Source: Comamonas kerstersii (GTDB lineage Bacteria > Pseudomonadota > Gammaproteobacteria > Burkholderiales > Burkholderiaceae_C). Taken from it: a stretch of DNA of 64,000 nucleotides. Location: contig NZ_VZOT01000004.1 in NCBI RefSeq assembly GCF_008801935.1, positions 264,891-328,890 of the forward strand, in the 5' to 3' direction. Below the pieces are notes generated by a model. That model did no database searches. It saw only the letters and a program-made list of their open reading frames with translations, and was not told the origin of the DNA. This document shows positions 25,027 to 35,330 of this stretch, piece after piece; within the stretch, counting starts at the first letter, position 1; each line of letters starts with the position of its first letter. The position numbers and the translations under genes were made by a program.

Positions 25027-28000
25027 TTATTGCAGCTGACGCCAGCTGGGACGCATGGATTGTTCAGGCATGCGTGCCAATTCAAGCGTCCCACCATTGG
25101 TAGTCTCACCATTGCCAATATCGGTAACTTTATTTTTTCCGGTGACTTGAATATGTCCTCCCTTTGCTACTTGTGCGCGAGATACATAGTTGTCTAAAGC
25201 TAAATCGTAAGATCCATCGCCATTTTGATCGAGAAGCTGAACGCTTGGGCGCTCTCCATCCATGATATTAATAAGGGTCAAATATTGACGCTCTTCATCA
25301 ACAGCAGTCTGCTCGCAGCTCTCGGCATCACTTTTCGTGCGTGATCCTTTGGCAGGAACTTGTGAATAAATTGCCAAAATATTGCTGCCATCGTAGGGGG
25401 TGATGTTTTTGAGCAAACGTTCACCTGTTTGAGGAAGGTCCATATACCATCCTTTTTGAGTCGACCAATCAACTTTTGTTGTGTCAGCCATTTTCCAGAA
25501 AACAAAGTCTTTGCTTGAGCTTTCGCCTTTATATTCGGTTGAATTGATTTGTTTTTTTGCAAGTTTGCTGACGCCAATTCCTGCTGGTTCTGGAGCTGGA
25601 ATGGATAAGGCGCTATTACCATTATGGCTGACTACATAATTTGTTTTGGTGCTTGCATCATGTTTGATGACATATCTTGTGTTGTCGAGCACTGAGTATA
25701 TAGTCTGTACATCCGTATTCTCTGGGTCTACGGTGGTGATATTTTCCCCTGTTCCAAATGCGATCATCATGCCTCCCACCATCTTTGTGGTAGCTGAGGA
25801 TCCACTCCCTACGATATAACTGCGATCGTTGGCCTTTACGCTGGGTGCTGCAGTAATCGGTTGACGGATTGTGCGAGTATCAGGAGATCCAGGAGTACCT
25901 CCTAAAGCGGTATAAAGAGGTTTTCCGTCAAAGGCAACCCCCCATTTGCTTGCATCTTTTTCACCTATTTCGAATTTCCAGATATTTCCTTTGAGGTCAC
26001 CTGCATATACGAAATCAGGTTTGCCATCGCCATTAATGTCTACCAGTCGTGGTGCTGAAAGTCCATTTTCTGTGACGTTATGGCATGGATTTTCATGATT
26101 TTTCGCCTTTTCCTCTGCGGTACATGCGGTGAGAGTGGTATCAGTGGCAGGGATACGCAGAAGTTCCTTATTGCCGTCAAGATATTGAATTAATAAGACT
26201 GGGCGTTCATTTTTGCTATTGTATCCATTGCCCATAATTGCGGCCCATCTGCCATTATTCAAAAGGCTGATTTGTGTGGCTCGCAACGGGTTGGTGTCAT
26301 CTAGAGTGGGTGTGGAAAAAATATGACCAATATCCGCTTTGTCAATATCCAGGCATGCTTTCCCTTGGCAGTTTATAGACTCGTTTGCATGCATGGATTT
26401 ATCCATGACAACAATATCTTTAGAATTATTTTCCTTAAAGGAACTGGGATCTGTAACATCTAAAACGAAATACCCTTTCCCGCCTGCACCAAGTGTACCA
26501 AGCAGCATGGTACGCCAGTTGGGTGTCTCAGATGTTCCGATATTGATATCCCCCGTCATGGGGGAGCCATCAACGAAATATCGATGGTTATCGTCAAAGC
26601 TTGGCCATGTTAATCTGGCTAGATTGGGGTAAACAGCCCTTGGGACGTACGCAATTTTTTCCGTGCCATCATTTGCTGCGAAGCCGTGAAGCATGCCATC
26701 ATTGCCTCCTACATAAATCATTGGAGGTCTTTGATCTACCGTATTTTCTCGCACAAATTTGGTGTATCCAGGCAGCGAGTAGTTGCTGACCGGTGTTCCC
26801 ACATACCAGACATTGGAGTTAATGATGTCGCCCTGTCGGCTGGTTCGATTGCGGAAGCCGATAGTGCTGTTCTTGGATGCTTCCTTTGAACGATCACCTC
26901 GGATATAAAGTAGCCTATCGCTTCCTTGGCTATCTGTAGATCCGTTAGATTTTTTATTAAGGTCTGCTTGTTGTAAGGTTCCTATATCGCCCCATTGGAA
27001 TGCACTGCCTTTTTGTGTGTCATCATTCCAAGTCAATATATTTCGGCTTTCATGCGATACAAGCTCATCTAGAAAATCTGCTGTAGTTTTTCCACCCCAA
27101 GCATCTTCATATGTATTGTCCTTTGTTAATTTTGAGCTCTTGATATAGCCTTTCCACATTTCTTTGGGATCGTAGAAAGTGCTGTAGGTGTTGACATCTT
27201 TGTCATAATTGGAGAAACCATTGGCTGCTAATGAACCTACGCTGGATTCATTTTCTGCATTGATGGCACCAATAATATCAACAAAAGCTTTTTCAAGATC
27301 TTCTGCCTTTTCCACCGCATAAAAGCGACCTCGGCCATTTAGGGCTGAGTGCCATAAATCTAGTGGATTTAAAATTGATTCTGTATATTTGTTTAACCAC
27401 GGCCATGAAATATTTCCATTAATGAAGTCTGGCAAACTACCATTGTAGCCTGCATCATAACTAAATGGAACAATATGTGTATCTGGTGGTCTTTTAATGT
27501 TGGGTTCACCGGACCATGTGGTTGCAGCCTTGCTGAAACCAATCGTGTAAGTTGATAAATGCGGCCAATTTGCTGGGTCGTAACGAGGATTCCAGTATTT
27601 TTCTAAAATGGCATCTTTGCCAAAGTTTTCTTTTGGAGGTGCTTTTCGATATTCGCTGGTCAGAGAAATTTGTTTTGTTTTGTCATTTTTGTCATATAAG
27701 TCTGGCTGAAGATTGGTTGCCCAGCTCTTAAATGCCCAGTCAGCAACCATGTCGCTATGGTTGTCTGCATATGGTTTGACCTTGTTGTAGATTGTGCCAT
27801 CTGGTAACTCAAAAGAGGCACCGCCATCTGCATTTCCTGGCTTTTGATTCTGTGCTGGATTGGTTTGCCAGCCACCATCAGACATTAAAATATGATAACT
27901 TCTGCGACATCCTAAAAATGGCTCCGCTTGTTCTCCTGGTCTATATGCCCAAGGACTGTATTTTTTATCGTTAAAATGTGCCGCACTTTTGCTCATGTAA

Positions 28001-28557
28001 TGGTGAGCTTGTGCCATAACTTTATGCGTTGGTGTTCCACCATTAGCAGATAATTTATCAATAAAGTCTAAAAAATTTTCTCTATGTGCTTCATCTAAGT
28101 ATCGCATCGAATTTTTTTTAAAATCGGTACGATCTACAGTATTGGCCCCATCAGATTTCCCATTATTATGCATTGCTTGCCATGCAAAACGAATTGATCT
28201 GCCCTCACCATGGTTGGGTAGTAAAGTTTTATTGTTAAATACCTTTTTTACAGTATATTTCAGCACACTAATACGTCTTGCGTTTGATTTCCATGTTCCA
28301 TCGGGGTTTGGTTCTGTATATCCTGGGCCGGTTTTAAAGCTGCCGGGCCGAGGATTCCCATTTGTTGCCAATGCTATGGCATAATCCATGCTTCCGGAGT
28401 CATCAATAGTGATAATGACGTTGGGTGCAACATAGGGGTTTAATTTACCTGGTGGAGATTGGGCAAGATCAAGTGCTAATGCGCCGGTAGAGGTGAGCGC
28501 AGCGACGGCGGCTAAAGCGATGGAATGCTTGTGGAAAAGAGAGTGGGTGCTGTGCAT
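25027..28557 (-). CDS. pilY1: Type IV pilus tip adhesin / biogenesis factor PilY1
   Basis: A 1176-residue secreted protein. Signal peptide 1-29 ('GALA' cut). A von Willebrand A-like domain begins with the MIDAS motif 'ITIDDSGSM' (about residues 49-57). The C-terminal half is the PilY1 beta-propeller, with Ca2+ loops 'DINGDGKPDF' near residue 840 and 'DQNGDGSYDL' near 1110. In other bacteria PilY1 controls pilus extension and surface sensing. AAGGAG precedes the ATG. The gene is clearly more AT-rich than most of the window and uses many A/T-ending codons, a sign of diversification or transfer. Confidence 0.93.
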   Translation of the reverse strand: MHSTHSLFHKHSIALAAVAALTSTGALALDLAQSPPGKLNPYVAPNVIITIDDSGSMDYAIALATNGNPRPGSFKTGPGYTEPNPDGTWKSNARRISVLKYTVKKVFNNKTLLPNHGEGRSIRFAWQAMHNNGKSDGANTVDRTDFKKNSMRYLDEAHRENFLDFIDKLSANGGTPTHKVMAQAHHYMSKSAAHFNDKKYSPWAYRPGEQAEPFLGCRRSYHILMSDGGWQTNPAQNQKPGNADGGASFELPDGTIYNKVKPYADNHSDMVADWAFKSWATNLQPDLYDKNDKTKQISLTSEYRKAPPKENFGKDAILEKYWNPRYDPANWPHLSTYTIGFSKAATTWSGEPNIKRPPDTHIVPFSYDAGYNGSLPDFINGNISWPWLNKYTESILNPLDLWHSALNGRGRFYAVEKAEDLEKAFVDIIGAINAENESSVGSLAANGFSNYDKDVNTYSTFYDPKEMWKGYIKSSKLTKDNTYEDAWGGKTTADFLDELVSHESRNILTWNDDTQKGSAFQWGDIGTLQQADLNKKSNGSTDSQGSDRLLYIRGDRSKEASKNSTIGFRNRTSRQGDIINSNVWYVGTPVSNYSLPGYTKFVRENTVDQRPPMIYVGGNDGMLHGFAANDGTEKIAYVPRAVYPNLARLTWPSFDDNHRYFVDGSPMTGDINIGTSETPNWRTMLLGTLGAGGKGYFVLDVTDPSSFKENNSKDIVVMDKSMHANESINCQGKACLDIDKADIGHIFSTPTLDDTNPLRATQISLLNNGRWAAIMGNGYNSKNERPVLLIQYLDGNKELLRIPATDTTLTACTAEEKAKNHENPCHNVTENGLSAPRLVDINGDGKPDFVYAGDLKGNIWKFEIGEKDASKWGVAFDGKPLYTALGGTPGSPDTRTIRQPITAAPSVKANDRSYIVGSGSSATTKMVGGMMIAFGTGENITTVDPENTDVQTIYSVLDNTRYVIKHDASTKTNYVVSHNGNSALSIPAPEPAGIGVSKLAKKQINSTEYKGESSSKDFVFWKMADTTKVDWSTQKGWYMDLPQTGERLLKNITPYDGSNILAIYSQVPAKGSRTKSDAESCEQTAVDEERQYLTLINIMDGERPSVQLLDQNGDGSYDLALDNYVSRAQVAKGGHIQVTGKNKVTDIGNGETTNGGTLELARMPEQSMRPSWRQLQ

Positions 28558-28616
28558 AACAAGCTCCTTATACTAAATTATTGAATTCAGTAATAAAATA
28601 ATGCAAGTAAATAGAT

Positions 28617-29420
28617 CTAATCTTTAAGTCGATTTCGTGCGTAGGTCTGTTGCAGAACTACCTGTGTATTGGGTTTTATGCCATGTGCGACAGCTGTAAT
28701 ACGATAAACGATATTGATATCAAGCTGCAATGGAAGGTATTGGGTCGAAGACATTCCAGTTTCTGTGGCAATTAAATTGGATGAGCTTGCAGTCTGTGAG
28801 TCGTAACGCATGATCTCGATCCAGTACCAGCCTCCTCGTAAAGGGTCATCTCCACGATATGCCAATATGGGGTTGCTGGTGGCGCCGATAGTAGCTCCTG
28901 TGTATTGGCCATAACGTGCTCCAATCGGCGGCTTTGAAGCATCACTAGGAACACCGGCGTTTTCCATTTGCGCTAACGTAATGCCCTTGCTTTCATCTGT
29001 ATTGTTCCAAAAATCCTGTTTTCCAACACGTTTTGCACAGACGGCATGACGGCATTGAGGGCCACTGCTAATGCTTTCCAAATTTGCGAGTAGGAGCGTA
29101 ACATCTTGTTCCTCGCTGGGCATACCATATGGTGCAATTCCTTTTCTACATAAGTAAGGATTGCTGCCGTCGGAGGTGCAAATCGATCCATTGGAATTTT
29201 CACGACGAATATCTAGTTCTGCATCCTGCAATAATGCTTGTGCTGCTTCAAAGGCGCGTTGATAGTCAGCATCATTGCCTACTATCATTTCTCCAAATAT
29301 AGATGTACGCGAAGCCCAAAGTGCCAGAAGCATCGATAACATCACCAATACAATCACCACATACAATGTGGCCCCATGTTGCTTGGGGAGGGTGGGTTGA
29401 CTTGAGTGGTGTTTAAGCAT
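28617..29420 (-). CDS. pilX: Type IV pilus assembly protein PilX
   Basis: A 267-residue minor pilin. A leader ending in Gly16 precedes the hydrophobic 'ATLYVVIVLVMLSMLLALW', and it lacks the Glu at +5 seen in other pilins, as is normal for PilX. 'GEMIVGNDADYQRAFEAAQALLQDAELDI' is the PilX N-domain signature. The low-GC start of pilY1 follows 59 bases downstream. Confidence 0.88.
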   Translation of the reverse strand: MLKHHSSQPTLPKQHGATLYVVIVLVMLSMLLALWASRTSIFGEMIVGNDADYQRAFEAAQALLQDAELDIRRENSNGSICTSDGSNPYLCRKGIAPYGMPSEEQDVTLLLANLESISSGPQCRHAVCAKRVGKQDFWNNTDESKGITLAQMENAGVPSDASKPPIGARYGQYTGATIGATSNPILAYRGDDPLRGGWYWIEIMRYDSQTASSSNLIATETGMSSTQYLPLQLDINIVYRITAVAHGIKPNTQVVLQQTYARNRLKD

Positions 29421-29437
29421 ATTTATGAAAAATGGCT

Positions 29438-30301
29438 TTATAGGGTACCAATTAATCCTTGGCTACGCAGTTGAAATACATTTCGAAAAACTTTATGCAT
29501 CCTGCGTGCGCGATTGCCTGTCAATGTACTCATATCTACGTTTTGTCCCTGGCAGTTCGTGTAATTGCTGTCTTTGGGAAGGTTGATTATTTCATTGCCA
29601 TATAAGACTATGCAAACTTCGACGGCATACACATTGTGCCAATTGCTTACACCGACATTATTTGCATTGGCATATTGAAGCTGTGGCGAACCGGCTGCTG
29701 CAGATGATTGAATCAGATAGAGTACTTCAAATTCAGCAACATTGTTTGCAATGGGTTGAGGGACGTTGTTGTTAACGCCAGCGCATACAAGATTGCTGTC
29801 TCTCAAGGTGAAACGATTTCTGATGACTGTATCTGTGCCATTTTCACCGAGGCAATCACGTTGTAAAGACTCTTTGTTATTGGAGCTGTAAATCAGCTCT
29901 CTGTAGTTGCTATAGGCGGTGGTTAATTTGAATTGATTGTCTTTAGGCTTTTCTATTCCACTGATAGTATCTGTTTTGGGGTTGAAGTCGGCGGTGGCTA
30001 TTTCAAAAGCCACGGGATCATTGATGTCAGCATCGTCCTCATTTCCTTGTGTAGAAAGGCTGAGTTTGAGGGAGCCGGCTTGCCTTAATTGCTTTCCCAT
30101 TACGCGAAAAATGTGCGAGGCTTGCTGTTGTAGTTGGCCGCTGTCATCAACGCTGCCAGTAATGCTGCGTGAGGCAACAATGGCGCCCAAAGCGACGGCA
30201 ATGATTAATAAACTAATCGCTATGCCAACGAGAAGTTCAATAAGGGATAAGCCTCTTTGATTCTGTGGCGCAGGGTAGTTTTTTGATGTCTGATAAGTCA
30301 T
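29438..30301 (-). CDS. pilW: Type IV pilus assembly protein PilW
   Basis: A 287-residue minor pilin with 'GLSLIELLVGIAISLLI' as the cleaved N-terminus (Glu at +5), then 'QQQASHIFRVMGKQLRQAGS', typical of PilW. Its ATG overlaps the pilV stop by four bases (ATGA), so I use 30301 rather than an in-frame start at 30313. It joins the tip complex that primes pilus assembly. Confidence 0.92.
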   Translation of the reverse strand: MTYQTSKNYPAPQNQRGLSLIELLVGIAISLLIIAVALGAIVASRSITGSVDDSGQLQQQASHIFRVMGKQLRQAGSLKLSLSTQGNEDDADINDPVAFEIATADFNPKTDTISGIEKPKDNQFKLTTAYSNYRELIYSSNNKESLQRDCLGENGTDTVIRNRFTLRDSNLVCAGVNNNVPQPIANNVAEFEVLYLIQSSAAAGSPQLQYANANNVGVSNWHNVYAVEVCIVLYGNEIINLPKDSNYTNCQGQNVDMSTLTGNRARRMHKVFRNVFQLRSQGLIGTL

Positions 30302-30912
30302 GAGCCTGGGCAAAAAACTTTAGTGGTATTGGATGCGTAATATGGAGCACATCTTGCAAGAAGAGGTATGTACTGCAAATGGCAGGTGTGATTATCTGGG
30401 CAGCTGACTGTGTTGCCACTACCAGTGGCGGCATTCAGTGGTTCAAGGTATTCTTGGCTATTATTGTTTTCATTCATTCGCCATGCGATCATTACGCCAA
30501 GTTGTCTTTTATTGTCTGCTACGCTGGCCTCGTCATCAGAGATAAAAGTTCTGGCATCTCCAAGTGGTAGGGAGTTTTTAACACTATTTCTCCATTGGAG
30601 TAAATCATATTTTGCGAGATTTTCATTGCTACATTTTTCGGTTTTGCAGTTTTGTGAGAATTCTTGGTTATTACCCCAGTTTGTAGTTATATATTTTTCT
30701 ATATTTAATAATGCATTGGGGTTTGCTGCAATTCTTTCGCTTAAGTCGTCAATGAGTCTGATGGCTTGGGTTCGATACAAGCTATTTTGGGTGTTGTTCA
30801 GTGTACGCATTTGTATTCCTAAAATCCCAAGAACTCCTAATGCGATGACAATTATGGCAATAAGTGACTCTAGCAGAGTGATGCCTTGCTGATATAAGTT
30901 GCGAATTTTCAT
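30298..30912 (-). CDS. pilV: Type IV pilus modification protein PilV
   Basis: A 204-residue minor pilin whose leader ends in Gly10 and leaves 'ITLLESLIAIIVIALGVLG' (Glu at +5). 'QAIRLIDDLSERIAANP' is the PilV C-cap. Start and stop both overlap their neighbours by ATGA, giving tight translational coupling with the pseudopilin gene upstream and pilW downstream. Confidence 0.92.
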   Translation of the reverse strand: MKIRNLYQQGITLLESLIAIIVIALGVLGILGIQMRTLNNTQNSLYRTQAIRLIDDLSERIAANPNALLNIEKYITTNWGNNQEFSQNCKTEKCSNENLAKYDLLQWRNSVKNSLPLGDARTFISDDEASVADNKRQLGVMIAWRMNENNNSQEYLEPLNAATGSGNTVSCPDNHTCHLQYIPLLARCAPYYASNTTKVFCPGS

Positions 30913-31487
30913 TTTTTGCAATCACTATAGTCTTTAATGATTCGAATTCTTCCCCCAGAACTCATGCAGAGAGTTTGTGCGTAGGAAGACTGAGTTCCTG
31001 TGCGCTCTGGGAGAAATTTAAATCCTTTGGCATTCAAACCGCTGGCCTTGCCATAGCGGTCAAATTTGATATTGACTCCGCCTGAGTTGTGGATTACGTT
31101 GACTGAGCCTGTCAGTCGCAACTCATGCAATATGCGGTCTTGGGTTTTATTCCATGACCCATTGCCATTCACGTCCTCATAGATAAACCACCCACACCCC
31201 CACTCTTGATTGGTGCCGGCGTTTTGACAGTCACCAGGTTCGTTACCGAACTTGCGCATGCCAATGCCGCCGCCACGTCTGATGGCTTCGGAGCGTGCGA
31301 GCATCAGTGAAGACTCCATCGCACGTACGGCTTGCGTGACCTGCCAGCGCTCATGGAGTTCGCGGAACTGGGGGAGGGCGATGGCCGCCAAGATGGAGAG
31401 AATGGCCAGGGCAGTGAGTGCTTCAACCAAAGTCAAGCCGCCCTGCTGGTGTGTGTAAGCAGTTGTCATGACTAAGAAAAGTTGCAT
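30909..31487 (-). CDS. FimU/GspH-like pseudopilin
   Basis: A 192-residue minor pilin with 'GLTLVEALTALAILSILAAIALPQF' and the GspH/FimT region 'SSLMLARSEAIRRGGGIGMRK'. Two cysteines ('GDCQNAG', 'WGCGWF') probably pair. The ATG at 31487 has AGAGG seven bases before it and is preferred to 31469; the long frame to 31607 overlaps the gene upstream. It is paralogous to the gene at 31553 and fills the FimU slot of the tip complex. Confidence 0.88.
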   Translation of the reverse strand: MQLFLVMTTAYTHQQGGLTLVEALTALAILSILAAIALPQFRELHERWQVTQAVRAMESSLMLARSEAIRRGGGIGMRKFGNEPGDCQNAGTNQEWGCGWFIYEDVNGNGSWNKTQDRILHELRLTGSVNVIHNSGGVNIKFDRYGKASGLNAKGFKFLPERTGTQSSYAQTLCMSSGGRIRIIKDYSDCKK

Positions 31488-31552
31488 GTCCAAGCCTCTT
31501 CTATAGCAAATGTGGTTACCGTTTTGTTCCGGAAATGGACTGGCGGTGGCGA

Positions 31553-32119
31553 TCAGCAGCTTGAGGAGCCTTTGGTCTGTTGCAAACGGCCACCGGGGTA
31601 GATGCACAGCGTGCTGCCCTGGCTGATGTTCTTGCCTTTGGGCATGACCTGCAGGCTAAAGTTGGTGGATGTGTTGTTCAGTCTCAGAGCACCCCAGCGG
31701 TCCACTGCAATAAATCCTGCATTTTCGGAAGCTGTAGCTGTGGTGCTTCGCAGTGCTTCTACGATTTGCAGTGGCGCGGTGTTGGCGTCAGCGGTTCCGT
31801 CGGCATTGCTGTCCAGACTGACAGTCCAGCCACATTGCCATGCGTTGCTGGCCTGGCCGCCACAATCTTGCGTAGTGCTTCGAATGATGGAGATGCCTCC
31901 TCCGCGGCGAATGGCTTCCGAGCGTGCAAAAGCCAGGGTCGACTCAAAGGCTGAGATGGCCTGGCTGGTACGCCAGCGCTCAAACAGTGATGTAAAGCTG
32001 GGTGCTGCAATAGCGGCGAGCACAGCCAGTACGGCGAGGGTGGTCATGAGCTCAACCAAAGTCAGGCCTGTCTGGCGCAGGCGGTTCGTTTTCTTGATGG
32101 TTGGTAGGCAATGAGGCAT
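31553..32119 (-). CDS. FimT/GspH-like pseudopilin
   Basis: A 188-residue minor pilin. The leader ends 'RQTG', then 'LTLVELMTTLAVLAVLAAIA' with Glu at +5, and the GspH core 'TLAFARSEAIRRGGGISI'. It is the first gene of the leftward pilus operon (FimT, FimU-like, PilV, PilW, PilX, PilY1, PilE). The shared 'FARSEAIRRGGG' stretch points to tandem duplication with the next gene. The FimT class has been linked to DNA uptake in competent bacteria. Confidence 0.88.
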   Translation of the reverse strand: MPHCLPTIKKTNRLRQTGLTLVELMTTLAVLAVLAAIAAPSFTSLFERWRTSQAISAFESTLAFARSEAIRRGGGISIIRSTTQDCGGQASNAWQCGWTVSLDSNADGTADANTAPLQIVEALRSTTATASENAGFIAVDRWGALRLNNTSTNFSLQVMPKGKNISQGSTLCIYPGGRLQQTKGSSSC

Positions 32120-32236
32120 GTAGGAGAAGTTAGCAAAGAGCAGTAGGTCTTTGTTGGTATGTCTGACCAGCGTGACCGTTGTAGGGGATGAGTGGCAAGC
32201 ATGGCATGGTCATCTGGTGCGGGTATTGACCTTGCT

Positions 32237-32429
32237 CTAGGGCGTGTTCACATCAACATTGGGTTCGCTGCCCCTGATGATGGAGATCACAAATGGGGTT
32301 GAAGGCTTGGGGCGGTCTGCGTTGTTGCGGCGGCTTGCAAGGCGCTCGGCATTGCTGCGCCACCGCGCCTAGCATCCCATCCCCAAGCCTTCAACGCGAA
32401 TTCCCAAGCTTTACGTGAACACGCCCTAG
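32237..32429 (-). mobile_element. MITE-like element, copy 2, inverted relative to copy 1
   Basis: CTAG (32237-32240 and 32426-32429) flanks a 185-bp body with end repeats GGCGTGTTCACAT and ACGTGAACACGCC. Its reverse complement lines up with 7054-7237 with only scattered differences (I estimate about 95% identity by eye). It occupies most of the 475 bases between the pilus operon and rpsO. The rest, 32120-32236, must contain the leftward pilus promoter, but I see no clear boxes. Confidence 0.8.
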
Positions 32430-32481
32430 CCATCTGCAGACAGGGATGCGCCACAGTTTTCTGGTCAATAGGCGCATCAGG

Positions 32482-32487
32482 TACAAT
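32482..32487 (+). promoter_or_regulatory. Candidate -10 box of rpsO
   Basis: TACAAT lies 108 bases before the rpsO ATG. The -35 region (TTCTGG at 32459-32464, spacing 17) is poor, so the call rests on the -10 box and position. It starts 53 bases past the end of the second MITE-like copy. Confidence 0.4.
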
Positions 32488-32594
32488 AGTCAGGTTTTGC
32501 ATGGTGCAAGACGCACGCTGCGAGCCCTTCCAGCCCGTGGCGCAAGTAACCAAGGCTGGCTTGAAGAAGCCGGCTGCTAATGAAGGAAATCAAA

Positions 32595-32861
32595 ATGATC
32601 GCTGCCGATAAGAAGGCTGAAGTTGTCAAGGCCAATGCTCGTTCCGAAAACGACACTGGTAGCCCAGAAGTGCAAGTGGCTCTGCTGACTGCTCGCATCA
32701 ACGAACTGACTCCCCACTTCAAGCAACACGCCAAGGACCACCACGGTCGTCGTGGCCTGCTGCGTATGGTGAGCCGTCGTCGCAAGCTGCTGGACTACCT
32801 GAAGGCTAAGGACGCAGAGCGTTACACAGCGCTGATCGCCAAGCTGGGCCTGCGTAAGTAA
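32595..32861 (+). CDS. rpsO: 30S ribosomal protein S15
   Basis: An 88-residue protein that binds the central domain of 16S rRNA early in 30S assembly. '[20 protein letters not shown]' and '[24 protein letters not shown]' are the conserved RNA-binding core. GAAGGA before the ATG at 32595 favours this start over an in-frame ATG at 32580. A strong terminator follows, and pnp is next, the usual rpsO-pnp order. In E. coli S15 represses its own translation through a leader pseudoknot; I did not trace one here. Confidence 0.97.
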   Translation: MIAADKKAEVVKANARSENDTGSPEVQVALLTARINELTPHFKQHAKDHHGRRGLLRMVSRRRKLLDYLKAKDAERYTALIAKLGLRK

Positions 32862-32878
32862 GCACAGTGCAAGATCGG

Positions 32879-32915
32879 AACGCCTGAGTTAGATTGCCTA
32901 GCTCAGGCGTTTTTT
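32879..32915 (+). terminator. Rho-independent terminator after rpsO
   Basis: AACGCCTGAG (32879-32888) pairs with CTCAGGCGTT (32902-32911), followed by T-rich sequence. It separates rpsO from pnp, though read-through is usual in this pair. Confidence 0.88.
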
Positions 32916-32977
32916 ACTTTGGAACAGGCAAACAGAGCGAAGCTGTGTCATTCCAATAACGTGTTGGCTCTTGTTTT

Positions 32978-32996
32978 GATAGCTGCTAGCGCGCTT
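32978..32996 (+). repeat. Variant copy of the AGCTGCCAGCGCTTG motif
   Basis: GATAGCTGCTAGCGCGCTT after a T-rich stretch, in the rpsO-pnp gap. Confidence 0.5.
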
Positions 32997-33076
32997 CTGG
33001 AATGGCATCGTGTTCTGTTTTGCCTCCAAATCAAGGCTGGATGAGCGTATCCAGCTATATAAACAGGAGTAAACAC

Positions 33077-35251
33077 ATGACGATGTTCAACAAGGTCACC
33101 AAGACTTTCAAGTGGGGTCAGCACACGGTCACCATGGAAACGGGCGAAATTGCACGCCAGGCTTCCGGTGCTGTGCTGGTGAATATGGACGACACCGTGG
33201 TACTGGCTACCGTGGTGGGCTCCAAGCAGGCCAAGGCTGGTCAGGATTTCTTCCCTCTGACCGTGGACTATATCGAGAAGACCTACGCAGCCGGCAAGAT
33301 CCCCGGCAGCTTCTTCAAGCGTGAAGCCAAGCCCTCGGAGCTGGAAACGCTGACTTCGCGTCTGATCGACCGTCCTATCCGTCCTCTGTTCCCCGAAGGT
33401 TTCTACAACGATGTGCACGTGGTGATCCACACCATCTCGTTGAACCCTGAAGTGGATGCCGACATCGCCGCCATGATTGCCACTTCCGCAGCGCTGGCTG
33501 TGTCTGGCATTCCTTTCAATGGTCCTATTGGTGCTGCCCGCGTGGGTTACATCAATGGCGAATACGTGCTGAACCCCGGTCAGACGCAGCGCAAGGATTC
33601 GCTGATGGATCTGGTGGTGGCAGGTACTGAAACCGCTGTGCTGATGGTGGAATCCGAAGCGCAGCAACTGCCTGAAGAAGTGATGCTGGGTGCTGTGGTC
33701 TATGGCCACGAGCAAGGCAAGATTGCAATTGACGCCATCCATGATCTGGTGCGTGAAGGCGGCAAGCCCGCTTGGGATTGGACGCCTCCAGCCAAGGATG
33801 AGGCGCTGATCGCCAAGGTGACCGAGCTGGGTGAAGAGCTGCTGCGCGCAGCCTATCAGCAGCGTAACAAGCAAGTGCGTACGCAAGCCTGCCGCGAGGC
33901 CTATGCCAAGGTCAAGGATGCGCTGACCGCGCAAGGCGTGGAGTTCGACGCTGTCAAGGTCGAAGGCATGCTGTTTGACATCGAAGCACGCATCGTGCGC
34001 TCGCAGATTCTGGCAGGTGAGCCCCGTATCGACGGCCGTGACACACGTACTGTGCGCCCCATCGAAATCCGTACTTCCGTGCTGCCTCGCACCCACGGTT
34101 CGGCCCTGTTTACACGCGGCGAAACCCAGGCGCTGGTTGTGACCACGCTGGGTACAGAGCGTGATGCACAGAAGATCGACGCGTTGGCGGGTGAGTTTGA
34201 TGATTCCTTCATCTTCCACTACAACATGCCTCCTTTTGCAACCGGTGAAGTCGGTCGCATGGGTTCGACCAAGCGCCGCGAAATCGGTCACGGTCGTCTG
34301 GCCAAGCGCGCACTGGTGGCTTGTCTGCCTTCCAAGGACGAATTCCCTTACACCGTTCGCGTGGTGTCGGAAATCACGGAATCCAACGGTTCTTCGTCCA
34401 TGGCTTCGGTGTGCGGCGGCTGCCTGTCGCTGATGGATGCTGGTGTACCCATGAAGGCGCACGTGGCGGGTATCGCCATGGGCCTGATCAAGGAAGACAA
34501 CCGCTTTGCCGTGCTGACCGACATTCTGGGTGACGAGGATCACCTGGGCGACATGGACTTCAAGGTGGCCGGTACGACCAACGGTATTACCGCCCTGCAG
34601 ATGGACATCAAGATCCAGGGTATCACCAAGGAAATCATGCAAGTGGCACTGGCTCAGGCCAAGGAAGCGCGCATGCACATCCTGGGCAAGATGCAGGAAG
34701 CCATGGGTGAAGCCAAGGCGGAAATCTCTTCCTTCGCGCCCAAGCTGTTCACCATGAAGATCAACCCCGAGAAGATCCGTGATGTGATCGGCAAGGGTGG
34801 TGCCACTATCCGTGCGCTGACCGAAGAAACCGGTACCCAGATCAACATCGAGGAAGACGGCACCATCACCATCGCTGCAACCGACGGCGACAAGGCGGAG
34901 GCTGCCAAGAAGCGCATCGAAGAGATCACGGCTGAAGTGGAAATCGGCAAGATCTATGAAGGCCCTATCGTCAAGATTCTGGACTTCGGCGCACTGGTGA
35001 ACCTGCTGCCCGGCAAGGATGGTCTGCTGCACATCAGCCAGATCGCCCACGAGCGCGTAGAGAAGGTGACCGACTACCTGAAGGAGGGTCAGGTTGTGAA
35101 GGTCAAGGTGCTGGAAACTGACGACAAGGGTCGCGTGAAGCTGTCCATGAAGGCGCTGCTGGAGCGTCCTGCACCTGCAGAGCGTGCCGAGCGTCAGCCT
35201 CGTGGTGAACACCGCGCAGCACCTGAGGCTGGCGAGCAGCCTCAGCAGTAA
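33077..35251 (+). CDS. pnp: Polyribonucleotide nucleotidyltransferase (PNPase)
   Basis: A 724-residue trimeric 3'-to-5' phosphorolytic exoribonuclease of the RNA degradosome. Two RNase PH-like domains flank a helical linker: '[15 protein letters not shown]' and '[11 protein letters not shown]' in the first, '[12 protein letters not shown]' and '[19 protein letters not shown]' (catalytic Asp) in the second. A KH domain follows (about 555-615, '[13 protein letters not shown]'), then an S1 domain (about 622-692, '[18 protein letters not shown]'). CAGGAGT before the ATG at 33077 selects this start over 33002. The tail is Glu/Arg/Gln-rich. Confidence 0.98.
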   Translation: MTMFNKVTKTFKWGQHTVTMETGEIARQASGAVLVNMDDTVVLATVVGSKQAKAGQDFFPLTVDYIEKTYAAGKIPGSFFKREAKPSELETLTSRLIDRPIRPLFPEGFYNDVHVVIHTISLNPEVDADIAAMIATSAALAVSGIPFNGPIGAARVGYINGEYVLNPGQTQRKDSLMDLVVAGTETAVLMVESEAQQLPEEVMLGAVVYGHEQGKIAIDAIHDLVREGGKPAWDWTPPAKDEALIAKVTELGEELLRAAYQQRNKQVRTQACREAYAKVKDALTAQGVEFDAVKVEGMLFDIEARIVRSQILAGEPRIDGRDTRTVRPIEIRTSVLPRTHGSALFTRGETQALVVTTLGTERDAQKIDALAGEFDDSFIFHYNMPPFATGEVGRMGSTKRREIGHGRLAKRALVACLPSKDEFPYTVRVVSEITESNGSSSMASVCGGCLSLMDAGVPMKAHVAGIAMGLIKEDNRFAVLTDILGDEDHLGDMDFKVAGTTNGITALQMDIKIQGITKEIMQVALAQAKEARMHILGKMQEAMGEAKAEISSFAPKLFTMKINPEKIRDVIGKGGATIRALTEETGTQINIEEDGTITIAATDGDKAEAAKKRIEEITAEVEIGKIYEGPIVKILDFGALVNLLPGKDGLLHISQIAHERVEKVTDYLKEGQVVKVKVLETDDKGRVKLSMKALLERPAPAERAERQPRGEHRAAPEAGEQPQQ

Positions 35252-35330
35252 TAAAGCGTAAGCTTTGTGGCGGCACCACTGAATAGTGGTGCTGCTATCG
35301 AGATGTGAGCTTTTATCGCTTGCGACACAA

